Shown piece by piece: positions 15,641 through 24,585 of a stretch of DNA of 64,000 nt. Source of the DNA: Porphyrobacter sp. Lineage in GTDB: Bacteria; Pseudomonadota; Alphaproteobacteria; Sphingomonadales; Sphingomonadaceae. Below the pieces are notes generated by a model that saw only the letters and a list, made by a program, of their open reading frames with translations, searched no databases and was not told where the DNA came from. The stretch's first letter is position 1; every line of letters starts with the position of its first letter. The stretch covers positions 1-64,000 of the forward strand of contig JAPZUC010000017.1 in assembly GCA_027533455.1 (NCBI GenBank), read 5' to 3'. A program made the translations under genes and the position numbers.

Positions 15641-16450
15641 TCAGTCGCTGGCTCCAAGGTATCCGAGCTGCCCGGCCTTGAAGATCGTCTGGGCGCGGTT
15701 GACGCTGTCCAGTTTCTCGCCCGCGCGGTGGATGTGGTAGCGGATCGTGGCGTGCGACCGGTTGAGGATCATGCTGATCTCCTTGTCGGTCTTGCCGATC
15801 GCCGCCCAGCGCAGGCACTCGACCTCGCGCTTGGAGAGCACGCAGTCCGATGGGATGCGCCGTTTGGTGCGGTTGGCCTGCACGTAGCCAGCAACAAAGC
15901 ACCGCGTGACCATCGCGAACAGCGCGCCGTTTTCGGCGAACTCGGCAGAGAGATCTTCCTTCTCGCGGTCTTCGCTGATGAAGCTGCACGCCGAAATCTG
16001 GCCGAAGGGCAGGTGCACCGGCACCACGATCGCGGCCTTGCACAGCGCGCGCCGCTCGAAATCGTTGAGGTCGATCTCGGAGAGGTAGTGGTTGCGCCAG
16101 CGGGTGTTGAAGCCATGGCGGTTGACCCAGAAGGGCTCGCTTTCGTAGCGGCAAGCGCGCGGCAGGGGCGAATGCAGGGCGAGGCGGTGATCTTCCCACC
16201 AGCGCGCGCCATCATCCAGCCAGCGGAAGATATCGGCGTTGAGGATCGTGCCGTCGGCATCGACCATCGGTTCCTTGGAGGAGATGTCGTCGCAAACCGC
16301 GATCTGCATTCCCCGTTCCTGCGCGATGCGTGCGAGGTTCACTGCCGCGTCGTGAATGTCTTCGGGGCAGGTGATGGTTACCCGTTCGAGCAGCAGATCG
16401 AGCGACTCGCGGCCTTGCGGCGTGCGCAGTTCGACAACATTAGTAGCCAT
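15641..16450 (-). CDS. LuxR-family transcriptional regulator
   Basis: The product is 269 residues. The C-terminal 65 residues form a GerE/LuxR helix-turn-helix (VLSKREVECLRWAAIGKTDK, then ISMILNRSHATIRYHIHRAG and KLDSVNRAQTIFKAGQLG). The N-terminal region of about 170 residues looks like an autoinducer-binding-type domain (WWEDHRL, WVNRHGFNTRW). No luxI gene is present, so it would be a solo regulator sensing a cluster substrate or an exogenous signal. It is divergent from the acyl-CoA synthetase gene and is the only regulator in the catabolic island. Confidence 0.85.
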   Translation of the reverse strand: MATNVVELRTPQGRESLDLLLERVTITCPEDIHDAAVNLARIAQERGMQIAVCDDISSKEPMVDADGTILNADIFRWLDDGARWWEDHRLALHSPLPRACRYESEPFWVNRHGFNTRWRNHYLSEIDLNDFERRALCKAAIVVPVHLPFGQISACSFISEDREKEDLSAEFAENGALFAMVTRCFVAGYVQANRTKRRIPSDCVLSKREVECLRWAAIGKTDKEISMILNRSHATIRYHIHRAGEKLDSVNRAQTIFKAGQLGYLGASD

Positions 16451-16582
16451 TGTCGGGCCTTGCCCCTCTCATTGTTTTCTGATTCGGAAGACTACCGCAA
16501 TTTTTCGGAATGTCCTCATTATTTACGTAGGGGAACGGACGCCGCAGCGAGGCTAGCGAAAGAGACAGGAGGCTTTGACCGG
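16451..16582. promoter_or_regulatory. Divergent promoter region between luxR-type and acyl-CoA synthetase genes
   Basis: The 132-base gap contains a repeated TTCGGAA word (around 16483 and 16503) and an AT-rich stretch (CTCATTATTTACGTA) suitable for a promoter. Direct repetition of TTCGGAA could be a regulator half-site, but this is not established. AGACAGGAGG at 16563-16572 supplies the ribosome-binding site for the synthetase gene. Confidence 0.35.
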
Positions 16583-18214
16583 ATGGCATTTGCGGGCGCG
16601 AATTTCGGAGTTGTGGTGAAGGCGCTGGCGGCGGCGATCCCGCCGGACCGGCCGGCGCTGGTGCATGGGCAGCGTGTGGTCACATGGGGCGAACTTGATG
16701 CCATCACCGACCGGATTGCAGCGGGCCTTGCCGCGCGCGGGCTGAAGCCGGGCGACATTGCCGGACAGATGCTGCGCAACACGCCTGACTATATGCTCGC
16801 CTATTTCGGCTGCGTGAAAGCGGGCGTTGTGCCAGTCAATGTGAACTACCATTATAAAGCCCGTGAGCTGGCAGACATCTTCACCCGATTCGGATTGAAG
16901 GCACTGTTCACCGAGAGCGACTTTGCCGAAGCCGCGATAGATGCCATGCCGGAAGGCACCTTCACGGTTGATGTCGGGGGCGAGGACTGGGCGGCATCAT
17001 GCAACAGCGCGCTGCCGGCAGATTTCGCCGTCCATCAGGATCCCGAGGCGCTGTTCCTCACCGCGACCGGCGGCACCACGGGGATGCCCAAGGCGGTGAT
17101 GTGGCCGATGGACCAGGCCTGGGGCGCGTTCAATATCGGCGTGTGGCAGCGCCCGCCGGGCACCCCGCCGCTGATCGCCGGATCGCTGGAGGAACAGGTT
17201 GCCGAAGCTGTCCGCATCGGCCCGGAGCACCCTGCCAGCACGTCGCCGATGCTGCTGCTTTCGCCGCTGATGCATGGCGCGGGACAGTTCACCGCGGTGA
17301 TCCACCTGCTCAAGGGCGGCACGCTGGCGCTGTTGCCGGGGCCAAAGTTCGATGCCGATCTGGCATGGGACGAAGTGGCGCGGCTGCGCGCGCGCGGGAT
17401 CTTCATCGTCGGTGATGCCTTCGCATTGCCGCTGGCCGACCGTCTCGATGCGCGGGCAGATGCGGCCGATGTTCTGGCAAGCCTCAGAAGCATCATATCC
17501 TCGGGCGCGGTTTTCTCGCCTGCGATCAAGGCGCGGCTGATCGCGCACGCGCCCGCGTTGATGATTGTCGACGCGCTGGGATCGTCGGAAAGCTCGGGCA
17601 CGGGCGTGGTCATCACCACCGCGCAAGGATCAAGCGGCGGAGGCAAGTTCCAGCCATTGCCGGGGCGCGAGACCAAGCTGTTTGACGAGAACCTCCAGGA
17701 AATTCCGCAGGGCGGCGAAGGCGTCGGCATCGTCGCGCGCACCGGGCCGCTGCCCTTGGGCTATCTGGGCGAGGACGAGAAGAACGCCCAGACCTTCCCC
17801 GTCATCGGCGGCAAGCGCTGGCTGATGACCGGTGACCGCGCGCGCTGGACGGCGGGCGGTAACATGGAGTTCATCGGCCGCGACAATATGTGCATCAACA
17901 CCGGCGGCGAGAAGGTTTTCCCCGAAGAGGTCGAGGCGGTGCTGCTGGATCATCCTGCAGTGAAGGACGTTCGCGTCGTCAGCCTGCCCGACCCCCGCTT
18001 CGGGCGAAAGGTCGTGGCGGTGGTTGAGCCTGAGAGCGGCGAAGGGGCCGAGGGGCTTGAGGCCGCACTCGATGCCTACGCCCGAAGCGGTCTGGCCGGT
18101 TACAAGGTCCCGCGGCTCTATATTCTCGCCACGCAGTCGCTCCGGCTCAACAACGGAAAGCCAGATTATAAGACGGCGCAGGCCATTGCCGACGCCGAAG
18201 CTGTCGCAGGTTAG
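16583..18214 (+). CDS. Acyl-CoA synthetase (AMP-dependent ligase)
   Basis: The product is 543 residues of the ANL superfamily, which adenylates a carboxylic acid and transfers it to CoA. Motifs in order: the P-loop-like LTATGGTTGMPKAVMW, DALGSSESSG, WLMTGDRARW, IGRDNMCINTGGEKVFPEEVE and the C-terminal catalytic Lys in LNNGKPDYK. The long middle insertion with PLMHGAGQF resembles steroid- and fatty-acid-type synthetases. I chose the ATG at 16583, preceded by AGGAGG; the frame is open far upstream but that part is antisense to the LuxR gene. It likely activates a product of the Rieske island. Confidence 0.92.
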   Translation: MAFAGANFGVVVKALAAAIPPDRPALVHGQRVVTWGELDAITDRIAAGLAARGLKPGDIAGQMLRNTPDYMLAYFGCVKAGVVPVNVNYHYKARELADIFTRFGLKALFTESDFAEAAIDAMPEGTFTVDVGGEDWAASCNSALPADFAVHQDPEALFLTATGGTTGMPKAVMWPMDQAWGAFNIGVWQRPPGTPPLIAGSLEEQVAEAVRIGPEHPASTSPMLLLSPLMHGAGQFTAVIHLLKGGTLALLPGPKFDADLAWDEVARLRARGIFIVGDAFALPLADRLDARADAADVLASLRSIISSGAVFSPAIKARLIAHAPALMIVDALGSSESSGTGVVITTAQGSSGGGKFQPLPGRETKLFDENLQEIPQGGEGVGIVARTGPLPLGYLGEDEKNAQTFPVIGGKRWLMTGDRARWTAGGNMEFIGRDNMCINTGGEKVFPEEVEAVLLDHPAVKDVRVVSLPDPRFGRKVVAVVEPESGEGAEGLEAALDAYARSGLAGYKVPRLYILATQSLRLNNGKPDYKTAQAIADAEAVAG

Positions 18215-18352
18215 TGTTGTTGCACTTGTCGGGGGCAAAGTCATTGTCCTCGCGGAGGAAAAAATGCCACAATGGCAGCGCCGGCCGATGCCGGATGTGA
18301 TTGCACCGCGGGGCAGCCTGCCCTGTGGCAGCTGTGGAAGGTGGGTGCGATT

Positions 18353-19391
18353 GTGGGCCTGAAGAACACAATCTCCGTGCCGTTAGCCGATGACGGGCTG
18401 GCCAGCGCGCACCGGCGATTGCAAGCAGTGCTCGACAACGCGTCTTATGCGATCTTCCTGATGGATGACCGGCAGCAGTGCATCTACATGAACAGCGCCG
18501 CCGAGCAGCTGACCGGCTACACGCTCGGCGAGATTCTTGCGCTCGACAAGCCGCTGCACGACATCATCCACCATACCCACCCAGACGGCCGCCACTTCCC
18601 GCTGTCGGAATGCGCTATCGATCGGGCGTTCCCCGAACATAACCAGATGCGCGGCGAAGAAATGTTCGTTCACCGCCTTGGCCATTTCTATCCCGTTGTA
18701 TTCTGCGCCAGCCCGGTGCGCGACGACGCTTCCAAGACTATCGGCACCATCATCGAGGTACGTGACATCACTCATCGAGGTACGTGACATCACTCAGGAA
18801 AAGCTCGCAGAGGCGCGGCAGCAGATGCTGATCAATGAGCTAGATCACCGCGTGAAGAATACCCTCGCCACGGTACAGGCGATGGCCCGCCAGACCTTCA
18901 GTGGCAGCGATCAGATCGCGCTGACCAGCTACATGAACCGGCTGAAGGCCCTGTCGAAGGCGCACGAGATGCTGACCCGCAACGCCTGGGAGCCGACCTC
19001 GCTCGACGAGATCACCGGCAGCGCGGCGCATACCTTCGGGCCTGACCGCTTCACGCGGAGCGGGCCGGAGATCATGGTCTCCTCCAAGGTCGCCGTCAGC
19101 CTGACGATGGCACTGCACGAGCTTGCCACCAATGCGGTCAAACATGGTGCGCTGAGCCTGCCCGGCGGGCAGGTGCGGATCAGCTGGCGGCATCGGCCCC
19201 CCGGCGACGAGGTCCTGGAACTGGTGTGGAAGGAAAGCGGCGGACCGGCGGTAACACGGCCGGAGCGGACCGGACTGGGGATGCGGCTGATCGAGGAACA
19301 GCTCGCCCATGAATTCGGCGGCCGTACCTGCATGGCTTTCGAACCCGGTGGCCTGGTGTGCACCCTTCAGTTGACCCTCTGGTCGCACTGA
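18353..19391 (+). pseudogene. PAS-HWE sensor histidine kinase, frameshifted by a 22-bp tandem duplication
   Basis: The first part, from GTG 18353, encodes a PAS domain (LQAVLDNASYAIFLMDDRQQ, YMNSAAEQLTGYTLGE) up to IIEVRDITHRGT and a stop at 18785-18787. The second part continues in the +1 frame with LIEVRDITQEKLAEARQQM, then the HWE/HisKA_2 core with the phospho-acceptor ELDHRVKNTLATVQAMARQ, MALHELATNAVKHGALS and GLGMRLIEEQLAHEFGG. Removing one copy of the 22-bp repeat restores one continuous reading frame of about 338 residues. Such kinases often control the alphaproteobacterial general stress response. The disruption looks recent because both halves are otherwise intact. Confidence 0.85.
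18752..18795. repeat. Perfect 22-bp tandem duplication
   Basis: 18752-18773 and 18774-18795 are identical and adjacent. The unit encodes IEVRDIT plus one base, so the second copy shifts the frame by +1 inside the kinase gene. Slippage or unequal recombination can add and remove such a unit precisely. Confidence 0.95.
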
Positions 19392-19873
19392 CACCCCCGC
19401 TTGGGGCGCAACAATCGAAGCCCACGGCGTGCAAATGGATCACCGCTGGATTCGAATGATTCACTCCCCATATATTTCTTCACAGATTCAATTTGGGGCT
19501 TGCGGGCCGCGCGACTCAAGCTTGCTCCACGCGTCGCGGGTTTGTGACGGGGTGCTGAAGCCCCGTGAATGGTAACTAAGGGCTTAAACTCCCGTTGACG
19601 GGAGTCCTTGGGTGATTCATCATCTAGTGGTTCGGCGCAAATCGGACCCCCAACCCTTGGTGAAACTCATGATACCCTGCGAGGGGAACGCAGAGTGAGA
19701 TTCGCCCCGGACCTTGGACCCGCTGCGCGCCGCGAATGGGGTCTACCGACTTGCTGACACGCCCGATTACGGGCCGCCCTGTTGGCAAGTCTGTGGACCC
19801 GCCGGTATAGAACAGAATCGGAACATGGCCTCTTGTGTCATTGTCCCGATTCGGGGGACAAGTGGGGCTGACA
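19392..19873. promoter_or_regulatory. Long leader/promoter region of the nrd operon
   Basis: This 482-base gap has no credible gene. It holds an AT-rich block inside CCCC...GGGG at 19466-19497 (CCCATATATTTCTTCAC), a stem-loop ACTCCCG-TTGA-CGGGAGT at 19588-19605, and a second stem-loop TTGTCCC/GGGACAA at 19841-19861 that ends 12 bases before the nrdA ATG, next to its ribosome-binding site. nrd operons are commonly controlled by NrdR boxes in such regions; I cannot confirm a box here. Confidence 0.45.
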
Positions 19874-21907
19874 ATGGATTTCAAGGCGAGCGAAAACGTG
19901 CCCAATGATGCGGTAAACACCGATGTGACGACGGAACTGGAGGCGGGCTCGCCTGCGGCGGGGGATGAAAAGGCTGTGACGATGAAAACGACTGATACCG
20001 GCTCCGATGCGCTGATCGCCGCGAAAGCAGGCGAGGCGCTGGTTGGCGCCATGGCTGAAGCGATGAAGGACGCGGGCAAGACCGATAGCAAGAAGGTCAA
20101 TGATCGCCGGTTCACGATCATTACCGACAACAGCCGCGACGCGCGCCTCACCGATTTCGGCAAGGACACCCTGACCGACCGCTATCTGCTGCCCGGCGAG
20201 ACCTATCAGGATCTCTTTGCCCGCGTCGCTGATGCTTATGCCGATGATCAGGACCACGCCCAGCGCCTGTATGGCTATATCTCGAACCTGTGGTTCATGC
20301 CGGCCACGCCGGTGCTGTCGAACGGCGGCACCAACCGCGGCCTACCGATCTCGTGCTACCTCAACTCGGTCGAGGACAGCCTCGAAGGCATCGTCGGCAC
20401 CTGGAATGAAAACGTCTGGCTCGCCTCGAAGGGCGGCGGCATCGGCACCTATTGGGGCAATGTCCGCGGGATCGGCGAGCCGGTCGGCCTCAATGGCAAG
20501 ACCTCGGGCATCATTCCCTTCGTGCGCGTTATGGATTCGCTGACCCTCGCGATTTCGCAGGGTTCGCTGCGCCGCGGTTCGGCCGCGTGCTATCTCGATG
20601 TCAGCCACCCGGAAATCGAGGAGTTCCTCGAGATCCGCAAGCCTAGCGGTGACTTCAACCGCAAGGCGTTGAACCTCCACCACGGCGTGCTGCTGACCGA
20701 TGAGTTCATGCACGCGGTCCGCGATGGGGCCGAATTCCAGCTGCGCTCGCCCCGCGATGGTTCGGTGCGCCAGACGGTCGATGCGCGTTCGCTGTTCCAG
20801 AAGCTAGTCGAGACCCGTCTCGCGACCGGTGAGCCCTACATCGTCTTCAACGACACCGTGAACCGCATGATGCCCAAGCATCACCGCGATCTGGGCCTCA
20901 AGGTCTCGACCTCGAACCTGTGCTCGGAAATCACCCTGCCGACCGGCATCGACCACCTCGGCAATGACCGTACGGCGGTGTGCTGCCTGTCCTCGCTCAA
21001 CCTTGAAACCTGGGAAGAGTGGAAGGGCGACAAGCAGTTCATCGAGGACGTCATGCGCTTCCTCGACAACGTCCTGCAGGACTATATCGACCGCGCGCCG
21101 GACGAGATGGCCCGCGCCAAGTACTCGGCCTCGCGCGAGCGTTCGGTCGGTCTCGGGGTGATGGGCTTCCACTCCTACCTCCAGCAGAAGGGCGTCGCCT
21201 TCGAAAGCGCGATGGCCAAGGCGCTGAACCTCCAGATGTTCAAGCACATCCACGCCAAGGCGTGCGAGGCTTCGATGCTGCTGGCGCAGGAGCGCGGGCC
21301 TTGCCCCGATGCGGCCGACATGGGCGCGATGGAGCGGTTCAGCTGCAAGATGGCGATCGCGCCGACCGCGTCGATCTCGATCATCTGCGGCGGCACCAGC
21401 GCCTGCATCGAGCCGATCCCGGCCAACATCTACACCCACAAGACCCTGTCGGGCAGCTTCATCGTGCGCAACCCGTACCTTGAAAAGCTGCTCGAGAAGA
21501 AGTCCAAGAACTCGACCAATGTCTGGAACTCGATCCTCGAACGCGGCGGTTCGGTCCAGCACCTCGACTTCCTGACGCCGGAGGAAAAGGCGGTCTACAA
21601 GACCAGCTTCGAGATCGACCAGCGCTGGCTGCTCGAATTCGCCGCTGACCGCACGCCCTATATCGACCAGGCGCAGTCGCTGAACCTGTTCATCCCGGCC
21701 GATGTCGACAAGTGGGACCTGATGATGCTCCACTACCAGGCGTGGGAACGCGGCATCAAGTCGCTGTATTACCTGCGTTCCAAGTCCGTCCAGCGCGCCG
21801 GCTTCGTTGGCGGGGTGGAGGCGGACAACACCTCCGAACTCGCCAAGATCGAACTGAGCGCCTCGGGCGACCAGACCGATTACGAGGAATGCCTGAGCTG
21901 CCAGTAA
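19874..21907 (+). CDS. nrdA: Ribonucleoside-diphosphate reductase, alpha (large) subunit
   Basis: NrdA reduces ribonucleotides to deoxyribonucleotides for DNA synthesis. The 677-residue protein has FMPATPVLSNGGT, the catalytic LSSLNLETW and CSEITLP segments (substrate-site Cys and NLCSE motif), IAPTASISIICGGTSACIEP, and the C-terminal EECLSCQ, whose Cys pair passes electrons from thioredoxin or glutaredoxin. The N-terminal 80 residues are a low-complexity acidic/Ala-rich segment with no recognisable ATP-cone, so overall-activity control by dATP is probably absent. ATG 19874 has GGGGCT just upstream; ATG 19981 is a shorter alternative. Confidence 0.95.
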   Translation: MDFKASENVPNDAVNTDVTTELEAGSPAAGDEKAVTMKTTDTGSDALIAAKAGEALVGAMAEAMKDAGKTDSKKVNDRRFTIITDNSRDARLTDFGKDTLTDRYLLPGETYQDLFARVADAYADDQDHAQRLYGYISNLWFMPATPVLSNGGTNRGLPISCYLNSVEDSLEGIVGTWNENVWLASKGGGIGTYWGNVRGIGEPVGLNGKTSGIIPFVRVMDSLTLAISQGSLRRGSAACYLDVSHPEIEEFLEIRKPSGDFNRKALNLHHGVLLTDEFMHAVRDGAEFQLRSPRDGSVRQTVDARSLFQKLVETRLATGEPYIVFNDTVNRMMPKHHRDLGLKVSTSNLCSEITLPTGIDHLGNDRTAVCCLSSLNLETWEEWKGDKQFIEDVMRFLDNVLQDYIDRAPDEMARAKYSASRERSVGLGVMGFHSYLQQKGVAFESAMAKALNLQMFKHIHAKACEASMLLAQERGPCPDAADMGAMERFSCKMAIAPTASISIICGGTSACIEPIPANIYTHKTLSGSFIVRNPYLEKLLEKKSKNSTNVWNSILERGGSVQHLDFLTPEEKAVYKTSFEIDQRWLLEFAADRTPYIDQAQSLNLFIPADVDKWDLMMLHYQAWERGIKSLYYLRSKSVQRAGFVGGVEADNTSELAKIELSASGDQTDYEECLSCQ

Positions 21908-21981
21908 GGCGCGGCGGGGCGCGGCCGGTGTGCCTTGCCCCGCCCGCCTCTCGGCTGCACGGTAAAGGGGGAGAGACCAGA

Positions 21982-22170
21982 ATGAATGTACCCGTCGCCG
22001 CCGCACTGATCGGTCTGGCCGTCAGCCTCTGGTTTGGCATTCAGGCCGTGCGCGAACTGAAGCGCGATCAGCCCGGCCACTCGCACAACGCCGCGATGAT
22101 CCACATCGCGATGGTGTCGCTGTTCGTGCCCTTCTGCGTGATCGTACTGTTCGCCTACTGGCCCAAATGA
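21982..22170 (+). CDS. Small two-helix membrane protein between nrdA and nrdB
   Basis: The product is 62 residues with two hydrophobic helices (AAALIGLAVSLWFGIQAV and MIHIAMVSLFVPFCVIVLFA) joined by a charged loop containing RELKRDQPGHSHN. GGGGGAGAG lies before the ATG at 21982. It is placed 74 bases after nrdA and 64 bases before nrdB on the same strand, so it is very likely co-transcribed with both. I do not recognise a family; a link with ribonucleotide reduction is only suggested by position. Confidence 0.7.
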   Translation: MNVPVAAALIGLAVSLWFGIQAVRELKRDQPGHSHNAAMIHIAMVSLFVPFCVIVLFAYWPK

Positions 22171-22234
22171 ATTGAATCCGGGCGCACCGCGCCTCCGTAT
22201 CTGCTATAGAAAACCCATTCAGGAGTATCCGCCC

Positions 22235-23281
22235 ATGTCGCTGCTCGAAGCCCGCAACACCTACAAGCCCTTCCAGTATCCCTGGGCCTATGACTTCTGG
22301 AAGCGCCAGCAGCAGATCCACTGGATGCCGGAAGAAGTGCCGCTGGGCGAGGATTGCCGCGACTGGGCGCAGAAGATCACCGAGAACGAGCGCAATCTGC
22401 TCACCCAGATTTTCCGCTTCTTCACGCAGGCCGATGTCGAGGTGCAGAACTGCTATCACGACAATTACGGCCGCGTGTTCAAGCCGACCGAAGTCAAGAT
22501 GATGCTCGCCGCCTTCTCCAACATGGAGACGGTGCACATCGCCGCGTACTCGCACCTGCTCGACACCATCGGGATGCCGGAAAGCGAATACAGCGCCTTT
22601 CTCGAATACGAGGAAATGAAGGACAAGCACGACTTCCTGAACCAGTTCGGCGTCGACACCGATGAAGATATCGCCCGCACGCTCGCGGCCTTCGGCGGCT
22701 TCACCGAGGGTCTCCAGCTCTTCGCCAGCTTCGCCATGCTGATGAACTTCCCGCGCTTCAACAAGATGAAGGGCATGGGCCAGATCGTCAGCTGGTCGGT
22801 GCGTGACGAATCGCTGCACTGCGAAGGCATCATCAAGCTGTTCCACACCTTCTGCGAGGAGCGTCAGTGCCTCACCAAGTCGGTGAAGGAAGACCTGATC
22901 GACATCTGCCAGAAGACCGTGCGTCTGGAAGACAACTTCATCGACCTCGCCTTCGAGATGGGCCCGATCAACGGCATGAGCGCCAAGGAAATCAAGCGCT
23001 ACATCCGCTACATCGCCGACTGGCGCCTGAAGCAGCTCGGCCTGCAGGAGATCTACATGATCGAGGAGCACCCGCTCCCCTGGCTCGCCCCGCTCCTCAA
23101 CGGCGTCGAGCACGCCAACTTCTTCGAAACCCGCGCGACCGAATATTCAAAGGGCGCCACCCGCGGCGACTGGAACTCGGTGTGGTCGAGCTTCGATAGC
23201 CGCCAGAAGGCGAAGGCTGTGAACGAGGACGACAGCGTTGTGGCCGAAGCCGGGCTGTTTGGGGCTGAGGCTGCGGAGTAG
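22235..23281 (+). CDS. nrdB: Ribonucleoside-diphosphate reductase, beta (small) subunit
   Basis: NrdB holds the diiron-tyrosyl radical needed by NrdA. The 348-residue product shows metal ligands in QADVEVQNC (Asp/Glu), ETVH (Glu and His) and RDESLHCEG (Glu and His), and the candidate radical Tyr in AAYSHLLD. The start at ATG 22235 is preceded by CAGGAG; the earlier in-frame ATG at 22172 overlaps no conserved sequence. The C-terminal tail is acidic, as needed to dock onto NrdA. No ATP-cone is visible at the N-terminus. Confidence 0.96.
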   Translation: MSLLEARNTYKPFQYPWAYDFWKRQQQIHWMPEEVPLGEDCRDWAQKITENERNLLTQIFRFFTQADVEVQNCYHDNYGRVFKPTEVKMMLAAFSNMETVHIAAYSHLLDTIGMPESEYSAFLEYEEMKDKHDFLNQFGVDTDEDIARTLAAFGGFTEGLQLFASFAMLMNFPRFNKMKGMGQIVSWSVRDESLHCEGIIKLFHTFCEERQCLTKSVKEDLIDICQKTVRLEDNFIDLAFEMGPINGMSAKEIKRYIRYIADWRLKQLGLQEIYMIEEHPLPWLAPLLNGVEHANFFETRATEYSKGATRGDWNSVWSSFDSRQKAKAVNEDDSVVAEAGLFGAEAAE

Positions 23282-23295
23282 GGGTTAATTTGGGA

Positions 23296-23315
23296 GCGAT
23301 GCTTTCGGGCATCGC
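23296..23315 (+). terminator. Stem-loop terminator candidate after nrdB
   Basis: GCGATGC and GCATCGC form a perfect 7-bp stem around TTTCGG, 14 bases after the nrdB stop. There is no long U tract. Confidence 0.55.
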
Positions 23316-23340
23316 CACCCTTGGAGTTTCCCATCCCCAG

Positions 23341-23360
23341 CCCTCCCGCCTGCGGGAGGG
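23341..23360. terminator. Strong GC stem-loop in the nrdB/DUF1294 gap
   Basis: CCCTCCCGC-CT-GCGGGAGGG is a perfect 9-bp stem with a 2-nt loop, followed by TTAA. It may act as a second terminator of the nrd operon, or be an intergenic palindromic repeat. Confidence 0.55.
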
Positions 23361-23426
23361 TTAAGGGGTGGGCCTCTCCCAGTCCCTTCAACCCTTCCGC
23401 AACCCCTCCAGCGCTAAGCCGCGCGC

Positions 23427-23801
23427 ATGGAGAACCTCGCCGCCCTCGCGAACCCCGAGCATATCGCTGCCGTCAAGGCGGTCGCCACCCCGGCGAATAT
23501 CGCGCTTGCGCTGATCGCGCTGAACTTCTTCACCTTTGCCGCTTTCGGGATCGACAAAGCGCGCGCGGAAGCTGGCGCGTGGCGTATCTCCGAGGGGACG
23601 TTGCTGCGGATGGCCTTCTTCGGCGGCACGCCCGGAGCCTATGCGGGCCGCGCGCTGTTCCGGCACAAGACCCGCAAGCAGCCGTTCAGCGCCAATCTCC
23701 ATGGGATTGCAGTGCTCCAGATCGTGGGAGGGTTGGCGGTGGTGCTGTGGTTTCGGGGCTTGCCCGCGCCTGTCGAGCGGATGATCGCGGGGCTTTCCTA
23801 A
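23427..23801 (+). CDS. DUF1294 family membrane protein
   Basis: The product is 124 residues with hydrophobic helices around residues 22-40 (ANIALALIALNFFTFAAFG) and 95-110 (AVLQIVGGLAVVLWF). Between them lies the family signature FGIDKARAEAGAWRISEGTLLR, FFGGTPGAYAGRALFRHKTRKQPF. DUF1294 proteins are small integral membrane proteins of unknown function, sometimes fused to cold-shock domains; no such domain is present here. The gene follows two strong stem-loops and is probably a separate transcript. Confidence 0.88.
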   Translation: MENLAALANPEHIAAVKAVATPANIALALIALNFFTFAAFGIDKARAEAGAWRISEGTLLRMAFFGGTPGAYAGRALFRHKTRKQPFSANLHGIAVLQIVGGLAVVLWFRGLPAPVERMIAGLS

Positions 23802-23851
23802 GCCTGCGGGCTTTCGCTATGGGCGAGGGGCAGGCGGCTGGAAATCGGGCG

Positions 23852-23878
23852 GATTTTGGCGAAAACTGCGCCAAAATC
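23852..23878. terminator. 10-bp perfect inverted repeat after the DUF1294 gene
   Basis: GATTTTGGCG and CGCCAAAATC pair perfectly across a 7-base loop, so the stem has A/U-rich ends usable as terminator tails on both strands. It lies between convergent genes (DUF1294 and the nuclease), consistent with a bidirectional terminator. Confidence 0.6.
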
Positions 23879-23979
23879 ACAGATAATCTAGCAATATCAG
23901 GTGGATGGTCCGAAAGATCACGCGTTTCAGGCCCCTCCAGACCCCCCTTAGACCCCCGTTCGCCCCAGTTTGACCCCGC

Positions 23980-24465
23980 CTAGCCTCGGCACCAGGCCCG
24001 TTTCGGGCCGCCCCAGCGTGCCGCCAGCCCTTCGCGCACCAGCACCGCGCCAAGGCTCTGCCCGCCGCGCGTCACGATCCTGAGTTCACGGCCATAACGG
24101 TCCCGGCTCCGCCCGTCCGGTGGCACGACCAGACCGAACCGGCCGGCGTTGAGCAGCTGGCGCAAACGCTCCGTCGCCCGCCGCCCGAGCGCGGCCTCGC
24201 GCGGACATCCGGGCTGCGAGACCTCGGGCGTGTCGATATCGGCGATCCGGATCTTGATGCCGCGATACCAGATGGTGTCCCCGTCGACGACGCAGGTGAT
24301 CCGCACCGCTCCGGCGCACACGGGGAACAGCGCGCTGTGCTCCTCCCCCCGCGCGCCGCCCTGCGCCCCGCCCGTCTCCGGCACAAGCAGCAACACGCCC
24401 GCCGCCGTCAGCGGCACGAGGGCAAACGCCAGCCAGCGGCGGAGAAAGGGTCGCAGGTGTGTCAT
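23980..24465 (-). CDS. Thermonuclease (SNase-like) family protein, membrane-anchored or secreted
   Basis: The product is 161 residues, from MTHLRPFLRRWLAFALVPL. One N-terminal hydrophobic segment (signal or anchor) precedes the OB-fold nuclease domain: ITCVVDGDTIWYRGIKIR, IADIDTPEVSQPGCPRE, then a catalytic-type Arg and DRYGRELRIV. Asp in VDGDT, Asp in IDTPE and Arg/Glu residues correspond to the staphylococcal nuclease active-site pattern. I chose the ATG at 24465 over the longer frame because only this start gives a signal segment. The gene converges on DUF1294 and is divergent from the YdcH-like gene. Confidence 0.88.
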   Translation of the reverse strand: MTHLRPFLRRWLAFALVPLTAAGVLLLVPETGGAQGGARGEEHSALFPVCAGAVRITCVVDGDTIWYRGIKIRIADIDTPEVSQPGCPREAALGRRATERLRQLLNAGRFGLVVPPDGRSRDRYGRELRIVTRGGQSLGAVLVREGLAARWGGPKRAWCRG

Positions 24466-24585
24466 GTGATTATCCCGCCTGACACCATACCGGCATCGTG
24501 GCCGGGTTCCAGCGGATTTGACCACGGTCAAATGCGGATGGTGCAAGAGGCTTTAGGCAGGGGGCATCCAACGAGGGAGAACCTG

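Noticed and set aside
15590..16582. N-terminal extension of the acyl-CoA synthetase frame
   Set aside because: It is antisense to the LuxR gene; the real start is ATG 16583 with AGGAGG.
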